A DNA stretch of 64,000 nt from Paenibacillus zeisoli. GTDB lineage: Bacteria > Bacillota > Bacilli > Paenibacillales > Paenibacillaceae. The stretch lies in the NCBI RefSeq assembly GCF_003994465.1, contig NZ_RZNX01000001.1, forward strand, positions 744,001-808,000, written 5' to 3'. Shown here piece by piece: positions 1 to 8,088 of the stretch; position 1 is the first letter of the stretch; each line of letters begins with the position of its first letter. The translations under genes and the position numbers were made by a program. Under the pieces are notes generated by a model. That model did no database searches and had not been told where the DNA came from. It was given only the letters and a program-made list of their open reading frames with translations.

Positions 1-167
1 CCGCCGTTGGAGCTTATTCCAAACAGGCAAAGCACATGGCCTACTGTGTAGTCGCCCGGCAGGAGATTCGCAGATTAACCCTGATTGCCAAATCCGTAGA
101 TCCAAGAGCCTTTATTATTATTAATGATGTTCACGATGTTCATGGTGAGGGCTTCAGAGAAGACTAA
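1..167 (+). CDS. YitT family membrane protein, C-terminal fragment (DUF2179 domain)
   Basis: The frame starting at base 3 is open to a TAA at 165-167 and gives 54 residues; the gene begins upstream of the window. The peptide reads like the cytosolic DUF2179 tail of YitT/YpjC-type proteins: a CVVARQEI strand, then an IAKSVDPRAFIIINDVHDVHGEGF ending of the kind these proteins carry. The membrane segments would lie outside the window. The function of the family is not established. It is convergent with ypjB, and the two share the hairpin at 177-216. In B. subtilis ypjC lies beside ypjB, which agrees with this placement. Confidence 0.8.
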   Translation, partial: AVGAYSKQAKHMAYCVVARQEIRRLTLIAKSVDPRAFIIINDVHDVHGEGFRED

Positions 168-176
168 TTTCACATT

Positions 177-216
177 AAAAGGGGTAAGGTTCCGCATGGC
201 GAACCTTACCCCTTTT
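177..216. terminator. Bidirectional terminator between yitT-like gene and ypjB
   Basis: Perfect 16-bp stem (177-192 with 201-216) around an 8-nt loop. It is flanked by A4 on the left arm and T4 on the right, so it can serve both converging genes. Confidence 0.85.
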
Positions 217-228
217 GTTCATTTCCGG

Positions 229-1092
229 TTAGAGCCTCCAGGTGTGCCTTCCCTTGCTTCCTGCTGCGGGTCTAACTTCCTGGTATGCATTATAATTGCG
301 GATTCCAGTGTAAGTTAAAGCTACTATAATCCATCCGCCAATGAGCAGGCTCCATTGCCAAGGAGTTGTTGTTCCTGTAAGCGGAAGCAGCGTGGGTTCA
401 GACCGCTTTTTGCCGAATAGATCATGGATTAAATCCGTTCCACTGCTGATGGCCCCTTTGAGTGTATCAGGCTCAGCTGCCTTCTCCTCACACAAGCTCT
501 CCATGTAAGACATCCAGGAGTCCGCCCGGGATACCAGGGAAGGATCCAGCTGAATGACGGCAGCTGGCCGAATGGTCTCATAATGCTCTTGAAGCTGATG
601 ATAAGCTTGCTTAATGCCTGCGGCATCCGATTCTGTCCTAGCCTTGGACAGCTGGCTGAGATCATCCGTGAACAGCTTATAATACTGAATCCACAGCGGC
701 TGTTCTTTGTGCAGAAGGCTGTCTACCGCCAATCTAAGCTGAGAGGAGCTGGCTCTCCACTCTTCAGGCTGTGACTGGCTGCGAGCTAAGGCTTCACGCG
801 TATCTATAATCGTCTCAGACAGTGCGTGAATCCCTTCTACGGAAGTCAGTCCTTGGAATGAGAGTGTCTGTACGATCTGGACGATTCTATCCATTTCAAG
901 CTGCGCCTTGGCACCGTCACCATCCTGCATGTATCGGTACAATGCCTCGGAAGCACTATCAAGCTCCTTCATCTTAGCCGTATGCGCGGCATCATGATGA
1001 GCAGCAGCCTTGTCTACCGGCAGCATTACAAACATAGCCACAATGATCAGCCCTAACCATATAGATAGACATCCCCACCCTTTTCTTTCCAC
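229..1092 (-). CDS. ypjB: Sporulation protein YpjB
   Basis: Resembles YpjB, a sporulation-associated membrane protein of unknown biochemistry. The protein has an N-terminal hydrophobic segment (about residues 8-28, signal or anchor), a long helical extracytoplasmic region, and a second membrane segment near residues 242-262 just before a basic tail. I chose the GTG at 1092 because AGGAGGGG lies 6 nt upstream; an ATG two codons earlier sits too close to that site. It lies downstream of ypjA as in B. subtilis. The length (287 aa) is of the expected order. The exact function is unknown. Confidence 0.8.
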   Translation of the reverse strand: MERKGWGCLSIWLGLIIVAMFVMLPVDKAAAHHDAAHTAKMKELDSASEALYRYMQDGDGAKAQLEMDRIVQIVQTLSFQGLTSVEGIHALSETIIDTREALARSQSQPEEWRASSSQLRLAVDSLLHKEQPLWIQYYKLFTDDLSQLSKARTESDAAGIKQAYHQLQEHYETIRPAAVIQLDPSLVSRADSWMSYMESLCEEKAAEPDTLKGAISSGTDLIHDLFGKKRSEPTLLPLTGTTTPWQWSLLIGGWIIVALTYTGIRNYNAYQEVRPAAGSKGRHTWRL

Positions 1093-1151
1093 GGACATCC
1101 CCTCCTATACCCCATGTCTATGACAGTCTGTCCCTGCCTAGAACCCGGGTC

Positions 1152-1787
1152 TTAAGGAAGCATAGAGCGGTCCCTTTGACGAAGTGCAAGCCAGCCGGCC
1201 AGCACACTCAGCAGTGTCAGGGCCACCGTGAAGTTGCGTACGCTGGTCAAATCGTCCATCAGCTGAACGGGCAGCCAGGGAAATACACCATATGTATAAT
1301 CTACCATGTCGTTCAGCAGGGTCCACAAACCGGCACCTAGAAGTATTCCGGCTCCAAATTTGTAGAAACGAACATAGAGCAGTGCCTCTACAGCCATCGC
1401 AGTATGTGATGCCACCAGCATCCATTCCTGCCATCCAATCATGTTGCCCTGGTACGCTCCCGCAAAAATGATACTCACAGCCCACACCCCATATTTCACA
1501 CTTGTGACTACGGCAAGGGACTCTATGAGTACACGGATCGCACCCAATTTCTTAAGCGCTTCCGACCATAGCAGGAAGCAGAGAGACAGGGTGAAGAACA
1601 GACTTGCCGTAGGGCTGTCCGGAACGAAGATGACCTGCCAAAGGGGGTTATGGGCCACGGTATAGTCGATTTGGTGCCCATACCAGTAATAGCCGTAAAT
1701 CGTACCCAGCAGGTTAAAAATAAAAAGAAGCCAAAGAAATCCGCGGCTAGTCAGGAATTCCCGGCTCCACCAATATGATATATTCAC
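1152..1787 (-). CDS. ypjA: DUF1405 membrane protein YpjA
   Basis: A 211-residue polytopic membrane protein with about six hydrophobic segments, matching the DUF1405/YpjA family, which has no assigned biochemical role. GTG start at 1787 with AAAGGAGG 7 nt upstream. It lies between qcrC and ypjB, the same neighbourhood as in B. subtilis, and probably forms a two-gene unit with ypjB (gap about 60 nt). It is separated from qcrABC by a strong terminator, so it needs its own promoter in the 1788-1904 stretch, where I saw no convincing consensus. Confidence 0.8.
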   Translation of the reverse strand: MNISYWWSREFLTSRGFLWLLFIFNLLGTIYGYYWYGHQIDYTVAHNPLWQVIFVPDSPTASLFFTLSLCFLLWSEALKKLGAIRVLIESLAVVTSVKYGVWAVSIIFAGAYQGNMIGWQEWMLVASHTAMAVEALLYVRFYKFGAGILLGAGLWTLLNDMVDYTYGVFPWLPVQLMDDLTSVRNFTVALTLLSVLAGWLALRQRDRSMLP

Positions 1788-1904
1788 TTACAATCCTCCT
1801 TTATCTAATCAGAGAATAACGGATGTGAAGGACAGAATACAAGACTCCTTCTCTCTTTTCTTATGAAAACCGTAATTAATCCTCGATATAACGATTCAAT
1901 ACCA

Positions 1905-1937
1905 GCAAAAAAACCTGACCGCTTTCACGGTCAGGTT
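1905..1937 (-). terminator. qcrABC terminator
   Basis: Ten-bp perfect stem (1912-1921 with 1928-1937) followed on the minus strand by a run of seven T, 16 nt after the qcrC stop. Confidence 0.9.
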
Positions 1938-1952
1938 CTCTTCAATGTATAA

Positions 1953-2843
1953 TTATTTAGCTTCGGCTTTCTGTTTAGAGAGCCATTCGGCCAGATGGTC
2001 GATATCCTGGTCACTGAGCCCAGCGCCCTTGGCTGTATCATACATTGGAGGCATGTTGCCGTCAGGTCCCTTTTTACCCTCTTTAATGATGGTCAAAATG
2101 GCCGCCTTGTCATGCTTATCCCCAACGCCTCGTAGCGAAGGACCACTAGCTCCCTTTAGATCGGCTGCGTGGCAAGAGATACAGGTTGCTTTCTTGAATG
2201 ACTCCATACCGGCATCATCCTTGTCAACTATCGCAACTTCTTTGGTCTGAACCGCATTTGAAGGAGCTGGAAGCCCCTTCTCCCGCGCTTCACGGGCTTT
2301 CTCAATCCTGCGCTCTTCCTCAGGCTTGATTCCTGTCTTAGCCAATTCATGCTTATAATGCGTCCAGGCAAAGTTCGTCAGATAGACGATGGAAACCAAG
2401 GACAATAGCATGATTGCTGAAGCAATCGGTCTGCGGTAGAAACGGCGCTCTTTCCCGCGGTCCAGGAAAGGTGCAAGCAGCAATCCACCGAAGGCAACTC
2501 CTGGTACACCGAGTGTTCCCAGGACGATAAAATCTCCTGAAGCATAAGGATACTTCAAATATTGATACAAGAATAAGAAATACCAGTCCGGCATCGGAAT
2601 AACAGATGCGGTAGGATTAGCCGGGAAACCAAGTGGTGCAGGCTCTGAAATGGTGAGTACCAGGAAGCCTACAAGGACCACTACGCCGACCATCCACTCT
2701 TTCAAAAGGAAGTTAGGTATAAATGCTTCGGACTTCCCCGGGTAAGACGTATAGTCGGGAGGAGTTATAAATCCATTCCCTTTACGTACCCTTGAATCGC
2801 CGACAAACACGACTTTTTCGTTCGATTTGCCACCGTGACCCAT
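1953..2843 (-). CDS. qcrC: Menaquinol:cytochrome c reductase cytochrome b/c subunit
   Basis: Subunit of the bc-type complex that oxidises menaquinol. It fuses a subunit-IV-like cytochrome b portion with a C-terminal cytochrome c domain. Membrane segments lie around residues 50-68, 105-125 and 138-160, with the PMPDWYF motif typical of the subunit IV quinol site before the second. The heme c motif CISCH sits near residue 220, and a conserved NMPPM region after it can supply the axial Met. The 296-aa length is somewhat longer than the B. subtilis protein, mainly in the charged linker before the heme domain. ATG with GGGAGG upstream. Last gene of qcrABC; heme attachment would need the ResABC system also in this window. 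Confidence 0.95.
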   Translation of the reverse strand: MGHGGKSNEKVVFVGDSRVRKGNGFITPPDYTSYPGKSEAFIPNFLLKEWMVGVVVLVGFLVLTISEPAPLGFPANPTASVIPMPDWYFLFLYQYLKYPYASGDFIVLGTLGVPGVAFGGLLLAPFLDRGKERRFYRRPIASAIMLLSLVSIVYLTNFAWTHYKHELAKTGIKPEEERRIEKAREAREKGLPAPSNAVQTKEVAIVDKDDAGMESFKKATCISCHAADLKGASGPSLRGVGDKHDKAAILTIIKEGKKGPDGNMPPMYDTAKGAGLSDQDIDHLAEWLSKQKAEAK

Positions 2844-2872
2844 ATAATTGCCTCCCTTCTCTTAAGAATATC

Positions 2873-3544
2873 TTATAGCGGTCCGGAAATTCCCTGTCTG
2901 CGGATCATAATGAAATGTCCTACCAGAAGGATAAGCAACACGGCCGGAAGGAAGAACACGTGAATGGCGAAGAATCGCGTCAGCGTCTGTGCACCTACAA
3001 TTGTACCGCCCTGCAAAAGTTCCTTGATAATCGGTCCAAGAACAGGAACCGAGTTCGCAATTTCCAGTGTAACTTTGGTTGCAAAGTAAGACTTGTTATC
3101 CCATGGAAGCAGGTAACCTGTAAGGCCTAGACCGATCATTACGAAGAAGATCAGCATTCCCACAACCCAGTTCATCTCACGAGGCGCCTTGTAAGAGCCT
3201 GTAAAGAATACCCGCAAGGTATGTAAGAACATCATTACAATAACCAGACTCGCTCCCCAGTGGTGCATCCCGCGGACAATCTGTCCAAATGCCACCTTGG
3301 TCTGGAGGAATTCGACACTGGCATACGCGTTAATAATATCAGGTACATAATACATAGTCAGGAACATTCCCGACAAAATCTGGATGACCGTTATAAAAAA
3401 CGTCAAGCCGCCGAAACAGTATACAAAAGCGGAAAAATGGTGCGCCGGGTTCACGTGTTCAGGTACTTCGTGGTCAGCCACATCTCTCCAAATCGGCGTG
3501 ATATCAAGACGTTCGTCAACCCAGTTGTAGACACTCTTCAACAT
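2873..3544 (-). CDS. qcrB: Menaquinol:cytochrome c reductase cytochrome b subunit
   Basis: Cytochrome b6-type subunit, 223 aa, with four membrane helices and two bis-His heme pairs (visible in the MHHWGAS and AIHVFFLP regions). The MYYVPD and GYLLPWDNKSY motifs belong to the quinol-oxidising site. A cysteine-bearing FVYCFGG segment precedes the first helix region. ATG at 3544 with AAGGAGG about 11 nt upstream; gaps of 16 nt to qcrA and about 29 nt to qcrC indicate one operon. It acts in the cytoplasmic membrane with QcrA and QcrC. Confidence 0.95.
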   Translation of the reverse strand: MLKSVYNWVDERLDITPIWRDVADHEVPEHVNPAHHFSAFVYCFGGLTFFITVIQILSGMFLTMYYVPDIINAYASVEFLQTKVAFGQIVRGMHHWGASLVIVMMFLHTLRVFFTGSYKAPREMNWVVGMLIFFVMIGLGLTGYLLPWDNKSYFATKVTLEIANSVPVLGPIIKELLQGGTIVGAQTLTRFFAIHVFFLPAVLLILLVGHFIMIRRQGISGPL

Positions 3545-3560
3545 GTGACTCTACGCCTCC

Positions 3561-4106
3561 TTATTTAGCTCGAGTATTGGGAACGATATCGCCTAAGTAA
3601 ACCCAATCTTTATCAATCTTAACTTTGTACTCATCCAGCGGTTTTGGTGCGACGGCAAGGTTCTTGCCATCCTTGGTGTACTGTGCGCCATGACAAGGAC
3701 AATGGTACTCATTAGGGAAGCCTTTGTCGTTATTCCAGCCAACTGTACAACCCAGATGCTTACAGATTGGTGAAAGCGCATAAATTTTTCCGCTTTCATC
3801 TTTACGAATCCAAGCTGTCAGTGATGCCGTGCTTGCATACCATCCATCCTGCTGGTGCAGTTCGAATGAGAACTCCTGCGGTTCATCTGTGATCTTGCTT
3901 ACTTCTACAACCTTTACAAAGTTACCTTCGGTTTTCTTGTGTAGAACAGGATCCACAGCGAAGCGAAGCATCGGCAGTACTACTCCACCTGCCATGTAGG
4001 CGGTAGCTCCTCCCAGCGTATAAGTTAGAAATTGTCTGCGAGACATTTCTTTTCTCCGATTGGGTGGTCTGTGCGATGATTCATGCTGGTCGTGCTGATT
4101 GCTCAT
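3561..4106 (-). CDS. qcrA: Rieske iron-sulfur subunit of menaquinol:cytochrome c reductase
   Basis: Carries the [2Fe-2S] cluster that takes the first electron from menaquinol. The cluster motifs are CKHLGC and CPCHG, in the usual order near the C-terminus. A twin-arginine motif (SRRQFLTY) precedes one hydrophobic helix, so membrane insertion via Tat is expected. I start at the ATG at 4106, which has AAAGGGGGT about 10 nt upstream, rather than at a longer in-frame ORF reaching 4163; this gives 181 aa. First gene of qcrABC, with a good promoter at 4185-4213. Confidence 0.95.
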   Translation of the reverse strand: MSNQHDQHESSHRPPNRRKEMSRRQFLTYTLGGATAYMAGGVVLPMLRFAVDPVLHKKTEGNFVKVVEVSKITDEPQEFSFELHQQDGWYASTASLTAWIRKDESGKIYALSPICKHLGCTVGWNNDKGFPNEYHCPCHGAQYTKDGKNLAVAPKPLDEYKVKIDKDWVYLGDIVPNTRAK

Positions 4107-4184
4107 ACTGTCTTCAACCCCCTTTTCCGAACCAATTCTCTCCATTACAATGATAAAAATCACACGAATTACTAGGACATTATT

Positions 4185-4213
4185 ATAATATATTAGGCTT
4201 TCTAGAGCGTCAA
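4185..4213 (-). promoter_or_regulatory. Probable vegetative promoter of qcrABC
   Basis: On the minus strand TTGACG and TATTAT are separated by exactly 17 nt, which fits a sigma-A promoter. The predicted start lies about 70 nt before the qcrA ATG. Confidence 0.7.
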
Positions 4214-4244
4214 GAATTTACAGTGCATGTTCGTTAACACTATG

Positions 4245-4283
4245 GTCACATTTTCTTAAAAATGTCGATTTTTCGTCACATTT
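4245..4283 (-). promoter_or_regulatory. Paired AAATGTGAC boxes upstream of the qcr promoter
   Basis: The 9-mer AAATGTGAC (minus strand) occurs at 4245-4253 and 4275-4283, 30 bp apart (three helical turns), centred near -71 and -101 of the predicted qcr start. TGTGA is the core of ResD/Fnr-type boxes. The distal copy also forms part of a weak hairpin right after ypiF, so a terminator role is possible. Confidence 0.3.
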
Positions 4284-4713
4284 AGACCTCTCGGTCGCTA
4301 AACCACAAACGCTGTATTTCCTGCATGACAGCCGCGGCTGGTGACTGCTCCTCAGAAGCCTCAAATCGGCCTGGAGTAACGACTAAATCGCTTTCATAAA
4401 TTATGCCAGGATCGAGCTCTACATCAGCTGATACCACAATTACGTACTTAAAGCCAGCCGACTTGACATTGGCACACACAGCATTTATCTGGTCCCTGAT
4501 GTCTTCCTTTCCATATTGAAAGGCAGGGTAGGTTACCACTCTCCCTTTGAAGGGAATCTCTATCCAATCCATCACATCTCTCAGCCGTTCCAGTGAATAT
4601 ACGACTTCATGAGGCTGTTCAGTCCCGCTGAGTCCGGTAACCGGGATAAGACAGGTATCCAGATAAGGCTTCAGCTCCTCCCACTCGGCAGGATTAATCT
4701 CACTAAATTTCAT
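4282..4713 (-). CDS. ypiF: DUF2487 family protein YpiF
   Basis: A 143-aa soluble protein matching the DUF2487/YpiF family, whose function is unknown. It is found next to qcrABC in Bacillales. The ATG at 4713 has GAGAGGAG 5-6 nt upstream; a longer ORF to 4800 lacks a ribosome site and would run through a terminator. The sequence begins MKFSEINPAEW and has an alternating beta/alpha pattern (YVIVVSADVE, LVVTPGRFE) but no catalytic motif I recognise. Confidence 0.75.
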   Translation of the reverse strand: MKFSEINPAEWEELKPYLDTCLIPVTGLSGTEQPHEVVYSLERLRDVMDWIEIPFKGRVVTYPAFQYGKEDIRDQINAVCANVKSAGFKYVIVVSADVELDPGIIYESDLVVTPGRFEASEEQSPAAAVMQEIQRLWFSDREV

Positions 4714-4781
4714 TCTGACTCTCCTCTCTCTATTCCTATTATACATGGAAAGAGACAACTGAGAACAAATGGGCCACATGA

Positions 4782-4820
4782 AAAAATAGAAGAAATGCAC
4801 AAGGCATTTCTTCTATTTTT
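4782..4820. terminator. Terminator overlapping the end of the IDEAL gene
   Basis: Perfect 17-bp stem (4782-4798 with 4804-4820) with T-rich ends on both strands. The stop codon of the IDEAL-domain gene is inside the stem. Confidence 0.85.
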
Positions 4821-4995
4821 CCAAAGTTCTTAATTCTTCTGTAAGGAGGCGGAATGCTTCCTCATCGCCTTTTGCCAAAGCAGAATCAATTTCACAGTGA
4901 AGTTTCTCTGCCCGATATTTCTTTAACGCTTCGTCCCACACCATCTCAGCTGCCAGACCCAGCATAACTTCATAAGTAACCTTCATTTGATCCAT
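4813..4995 (-). CDS. Small IDEAL-domain protein
   Basis: A 60-aa protein ending in the IDEAL-type helix (EIDSALAKGDEEAFRLLTEEL), the short motif seen in YpiB and ComK-associated proteins of Firmicutes. The role is unknown; such domains are thought to mediate protein contacts. ATG at 4995 with GGAGG 8 nt upstream; a GTG at 5004 overlaps that site and is less likely. It follows the gamma-carbonic anhydrase gene by about 20 nt, so the two are probably cotranscribed. Confidence 0.75.
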   Translation of the reverse strand: MDQMKVTYEVMLGLAAEMVWDEALKKYRAEKLHCEIDSALAKGDEEAFRLLTEELRTLEK

Positions 4996-5016
4996 AGGAT
5001 GCACCTCCAGCCAATG

Positions 5017-5523
5017 TTAAGAGCTCCTATATTCTCTCCCTTTCACCACATAGCTGTCTGTAGTCAGCGCCATTCTGCGCAAATCCTCTTCCGTAAGCTC
5101 GCGAACTACTTTAGCCGGTGAACCTAGGGAAAGAGTATAGGGTGGAATTTTACAGTTCTCCGTGATGAGCGAGCCAGCTCCTATTAAAGCATATTCGCCG
5201 ATCTCGGCACCGTTTAAACAAATAGCCCCCATCCCAATTAAAGTGCCTTTGCCTATCGTACAGCCGTGTATAATTGCAGCATGTCCGACCGAAACGTCAT
5301 CGGCAACAATCAGGGGCTGTCCCGTATTCACGTGGGCAATTACACCATCCTGCAAATTGCAACGCTCTCCAATTATAATTGGAGCCAGGTCCCCTCTGAG
5401 AACTGCGTTGAACCATATACTAGAATCCTTGCCGATCCGGACATCTCCGGCCAGCTTCGCACCTTCAGCTACATAAACAGAAGGATCCACAAAAGGGGTT
5501 TTCCCCATATAAAAAATGTACAT
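5017..5523 (-). CDS. Gamma-carbonic anhydrase family protein
   Basis: Left-handed beta-helix (hexapeptide repeat) protein of the gamma-carbonic anhydrase/YrdA family. The three zinc-binding histidines are visible in IAHVNTG and VGHAAIIHGC. The predicted reaction is CO2 hydration, but many family members have unproven activity. I place the start at ATG 5523 with GGGGTG about 10 nt upstream; an in-frame GTG at 5535 and an ATG at 5508 are alternatives. At 168 aa it has the usual length. Confidence 0.85.
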   Translation of the reverse strand: MYIFYMGKTPFVDPSVYVAEGAKLAGDVRIGKDSSIWFNAVLRGDLAPIIIGERCNLQDGVIAHVNTGQPLIVADDVSVGHAAIIHGCTIGKGTLIGMGAICLNGAEIGEYALIGAGSLITENCKIPPYTLSLGSPAKVVRELTEEDLRRMALTTDSYVVKGREYRSS

Positions 5524-5591
5524 CGATCCACTCACACCCCATCTGATTAATTCTGGAATTGGAGTGATCTTAGCAAGCCTTTACTTTCTTG

Positions 5592-6695
5592 TCAAACCAG
5601 CCCTTCAGTCCCGTGTTGAAGCATAGGAACCGCCGTCCTGCCAAAAGCAGTAATCTGTACATAGCGCTCCCTCTCCATATCCTCACCTATTCTGATTAAG
5701 CCAAGGTGCAGCATCATTTTCAAGGTACGCTCCTCGAAAATGGATGCCGAAGTATCGTAATAGTAGGGCTTAATCAACCTGTCCATACTTTGGCTAAGAG
5801 AGGTTACAGTTACCCACTCCTGTGTGCACTGGTAAATCCAGTACATTAGGGAGAGCAGGTTTGGAATTGCTGCTTTGTAAGTTTTTAACCAAAAGCGAAT
5901 CAAATGTATCATCGATTCACGTTTTTCCTCCAAAACAAACAGTTCACCGAGCGAAGTAAGTCTAAGCTGAAAATCTCTTTCCTCAATCAGCCTTTGGGAG
6001 TATGCGTAATCATACAGAAGCGACAGACGATCCGGATAGAATTTAAAGGAGCGTCCATAACCGAATCTCCAGCCACCCTTGCCAACCAACGGCTCATTGA
6101 CATGAAGGGTTTCCATCAACTGCACTTGATTTCTTCGGTACATAATCCCATCCTGATTCAAGGGAATTTCATTCTTGGAGATATAATACAAGATGAGATA
6201 TAAGTCTTCCGAGGCTAGGGTGTGCTCTTCGCGAATGGCCTCTGGTTCATCGCCAATGCTAACCTCCGCCTTGAGACGTTGGCCCAGCACTTCCCGGAAC
6301 CTTAACTTTAGATCCTCGGGAACCTCGAACAAGAATTTCGTATTTTGCGAAGATCCGTTAAATAACCAGCCTCTCTGTCTGAATCTTGAAATGATATCCC
6401 TGGGATTCTCCTTCTCCTTAGCATCCTCCGTGAACCGGGTGTGCTGCGCTGAGGCCATCAACTCTTCCAGGCTATAACGCTGACGATGATCAAAGAGCAG
6501 TGTATTCAGGAAACGGTAATCCTCATCACTCAGCTTACTCACATGTTCTTCAATAAACTCCTTCCTGCCTACTTGATGCAGTATGGACTGAATCAGCTCG
6601 TTCTTGGAATTCTCATTACAGCTGCACTGATAGTGATTCGCTATTTTGCTAAGTTGACCAATATCTGCAAATGTAAGCATTTCCGCCAGATTCAT
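5592..6695 (-). CDS. Unrecognised 367-aa soluble protein
   Basis: I do not recognise this protein. It has no signal peptide or membrane segment, is rich in charged and aromatic residues, and appears largely helical. The first 100 residues (ADIGQLSKIANHYQC, then a KLSDEDYRFLNTLLF segment) resemble the winged-helix or SAP-like modules at the N-terminus of some helicase-associated proteins, but this is only an impression. A C-terminal stretch (about 325-360, MMLHLGLIRIGED) also looks winged-helix-like. ATG with GGTGAGG upstream. It stands alone between a carbonic anhydrase and a phosphatase gene; no terminator is obvious after it. Confidence 0.7.
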   Translation of the reverse strand: MNLAEMLTFADIGQLSKIANHYQCSCNENSKNELIQSILHQVGRKEFIEEHVSKLSDEDYRFLNTLLFDHRQRYSLEELMASAQHTRFTEDAKEKENPRDIISRFRQRGWLFNGSSQNTKFLFEVPEDLKLRFREVLGQRLKAEVSIGDEPEAIREEHTLASEDLYLILYYISKNEIPLNQDGIMYRRNQVQLMETLHVNEPLVGKGGWRFGYGRSFKFYPDRLSLLYDYAYSQRLIEERDFQLRLTSLGELFVLEEKRESMIHLIRFWLKTYKAAIPNLLSLMYWIYQCTQEWVTVTSLSQSMDRLIKPYYYDTSASIFEERTLKMMLHLGLIRIGEDMERERYVQITAFGRTAVPMLQHGTEGLV

Positions 6696-6761
6696 AGTTT
6701 CATCGCCTCACCGTTTTACTACCATTATGGGAAGGTTTCAGACTTTTATTCGGCTCAAAAC

Positions 6762-6791
6762 AAAAAAAATAACCCGCTGCTGCGGATTATT
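6762..6791 (-). terminator. Terminator of histidine phosphatase gene
   Basis: Stem of about 9 paired bases (AATAA and CCGC arms, one mismatch) followed by a run of eight T on the minus strand. It overlaps the stop codon of the phosphatase gene. Confidence 0.8.
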
Positions 6792-7374
6792 GTTCGGTCT
6801 CCTGAAGATGCTTCAGACAGTTATATAGTTGGGGCTCCCAGGATTGTTCATTTTTCTCCAATATGGTTAATGAGAGATTCCCGATTCTCTCCGTGAATTT
6901 ATCTTGAAATAACGCAGTAAAGAGCTGGGCTAGCAGACCGCCATGAGAAATTACCAGCACATTCTTGTCGGCATAGCTTTCGCCTAGCTCCTTCAGAAAG
7001 GCAAGCGCTCTCTCCTGGACTTCATGGTCCTTCTCCTGGCCAAGATCCTGGAGCCTCCAGTCCATGCCCCATAAGGTCTCTCTCTCTTCTGTGGTCATTC
7101 CTTCCACTTGTCCAAATGCCCGTTCCATTAGACGTGAATCGGGATCATACACTGGAATACCAAGCTCCCCAGCAATGATCTCTCCGCTCTCTTGGGCTCT
7201 GGAAAGACCGCTTGTAATCACAAAATCCCACTTGTAAGGCTCATCTTTAAGTCTTGCGGCAAGCAGCTTGGCCTGCCTTCTTCCTTCTTCGTTCAGCGGA
7301 ATGTCACTCTGACCTTGTATCTTCCCCAGTGCGTTCCAATCCGTTAAGCCATGTCGAATTAATCCAACCAGCAT
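6787..7374 (-). CDS. Histidine phosphatase family protein
   Basis: Phosphoglycerate-mutase-like phosphatase. The N-terminal LIRHGLTDWN motif contains the catalytic His that becomes phosphorylated, ITSGLSRAQESGEI holds the conserved Arg, and VISHGGLL holds the second catalytic His. At 195 aa it matches the cobC/PhoE-type branch. The substrate cannot be told from sequence. ATG with AGGAGG 7-8 nt upstream. Cytosolic, apparently monocistronic. Confidence 0.85.
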   Translation of the reverse strand: MLVGLIRHGLTDWNALGKIQGQSDIPLNEEGRRQAKLLAARLKDEPYKWDFVITSGLSRAQESGEIIAGELGIPVYDPDSRLMERAFGQVEGMTTEERETLWGMDWRLQDLGQEKDHEVQERALAFLKELGESYADKNVLVISHGGLLAQLFTALFQDKFTERIGNLSLTILEKNEQSWEPQLYNCLKHLQETEQ

Positions 7375-7414
7375 GAAATAACCTCCTATGTCGTCGCGCT
7401 ATGTATGAATACTG

Positions 7415-7472
7415 CTAATAAAATTGGCAAACGCCACCCCTGCCAGATGTATAAGCAGAAGCGGCATTTGCC
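7415..7472 (-). terminator. Terminator of the sigma/anti-sigma operon
   Basis: Long imperfect stem (7426-7437 with 7461-7472, continued inward) followed by AATTTTATT on the minus strand, just after the anti-sigma stop. Confidence 0.65.
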
Positions 7473-7485
7473 GCAAGCCTTAATA

Positions 7486-8088
7486 CTACCTTCGTATACG
7501 TCTAAGTCCTCTCCATGAGAAGAGGGCAAGTCCTAGTGCCAGCATGGAGAGCAGCATCCAGTACTCGGGATAAACCGGACTCATTTTAACAATTAAGGGG
7601 TCTATAATCCCGCGGGATACATCCGGCATGTCATAGACATGATCCGCGTTAATAACAGAATCAGAGCCAGCAATGGCAATAGGAAGCAGACCTGAATTGT
7701 TCACATCAGGGGTACTCACTTCAGTCGAACCCGGAAGCATGAAATAGAGAAGACTGCACATAAAAATCGCCAGAAAGCCTGCGATCCAGAAGGCCAAACG
7801 CCGCTTCAAAATATACGATGTCTTTCTGGCTTCAGGCTCTGCAGGTGCAAGCCATGGAGACTCCGCATAAATACGGTCCATCACCGCACGGTTCATTCTT
7901 TCCGCCTGATCGGGCTGTATATCCATTTGCAAATTATGTATGATGCCCTGGGTCTCTTTCCATATTTCATACTCTGCTGCACAGCTCTCACAGCCAAGTA
8001 TATGCCACTCCAGATTTTTGCGCCGGGGGTCGTCTTCAGACAAGTCCCATATCAAGCCAAAGTATTCTTGGGCTTCAGAACAATTCAT
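7486..8088 (-). CDS. Zinc-finger anti-sigma factor (zf-HC2 type)
   Basis: Predicted membrane-bound inhibitor of the ECF sigma factor encoded just upstream. The N-terminus has a Cys at residue 3 and the HILGCESC element (H-x3-C-x2-C) typical of anti-sigma zinc domains. A membrane helix lies near residues 107-125 and a second near 176-195, leaving an external loop of about 50 residues between them. The start overlaps the sigma stop as ATGA, with GAAGGGAT upstream, indicating translational coupling. The signal it responds to is unknown. Confidence 0.85.
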   Translation of the reverse strand: MNCSEAQEYFGLIWDLSEDDPRRKNLEWHILGCESCAAEYEIWKETQGIIHNLQMDIQPDQAERMNRAVMDRIYAESPWLAPAEPEARKTSYILKRRLAFWIAGFLAIFMCSLLYFMLPGSTEVSTPDVNNSGLLPIAIAGSDSVINADHVYDMPDVSRGIIDPLIVKMSPVYPEYWMLLSMLALGLALFSWRGLRRIRR

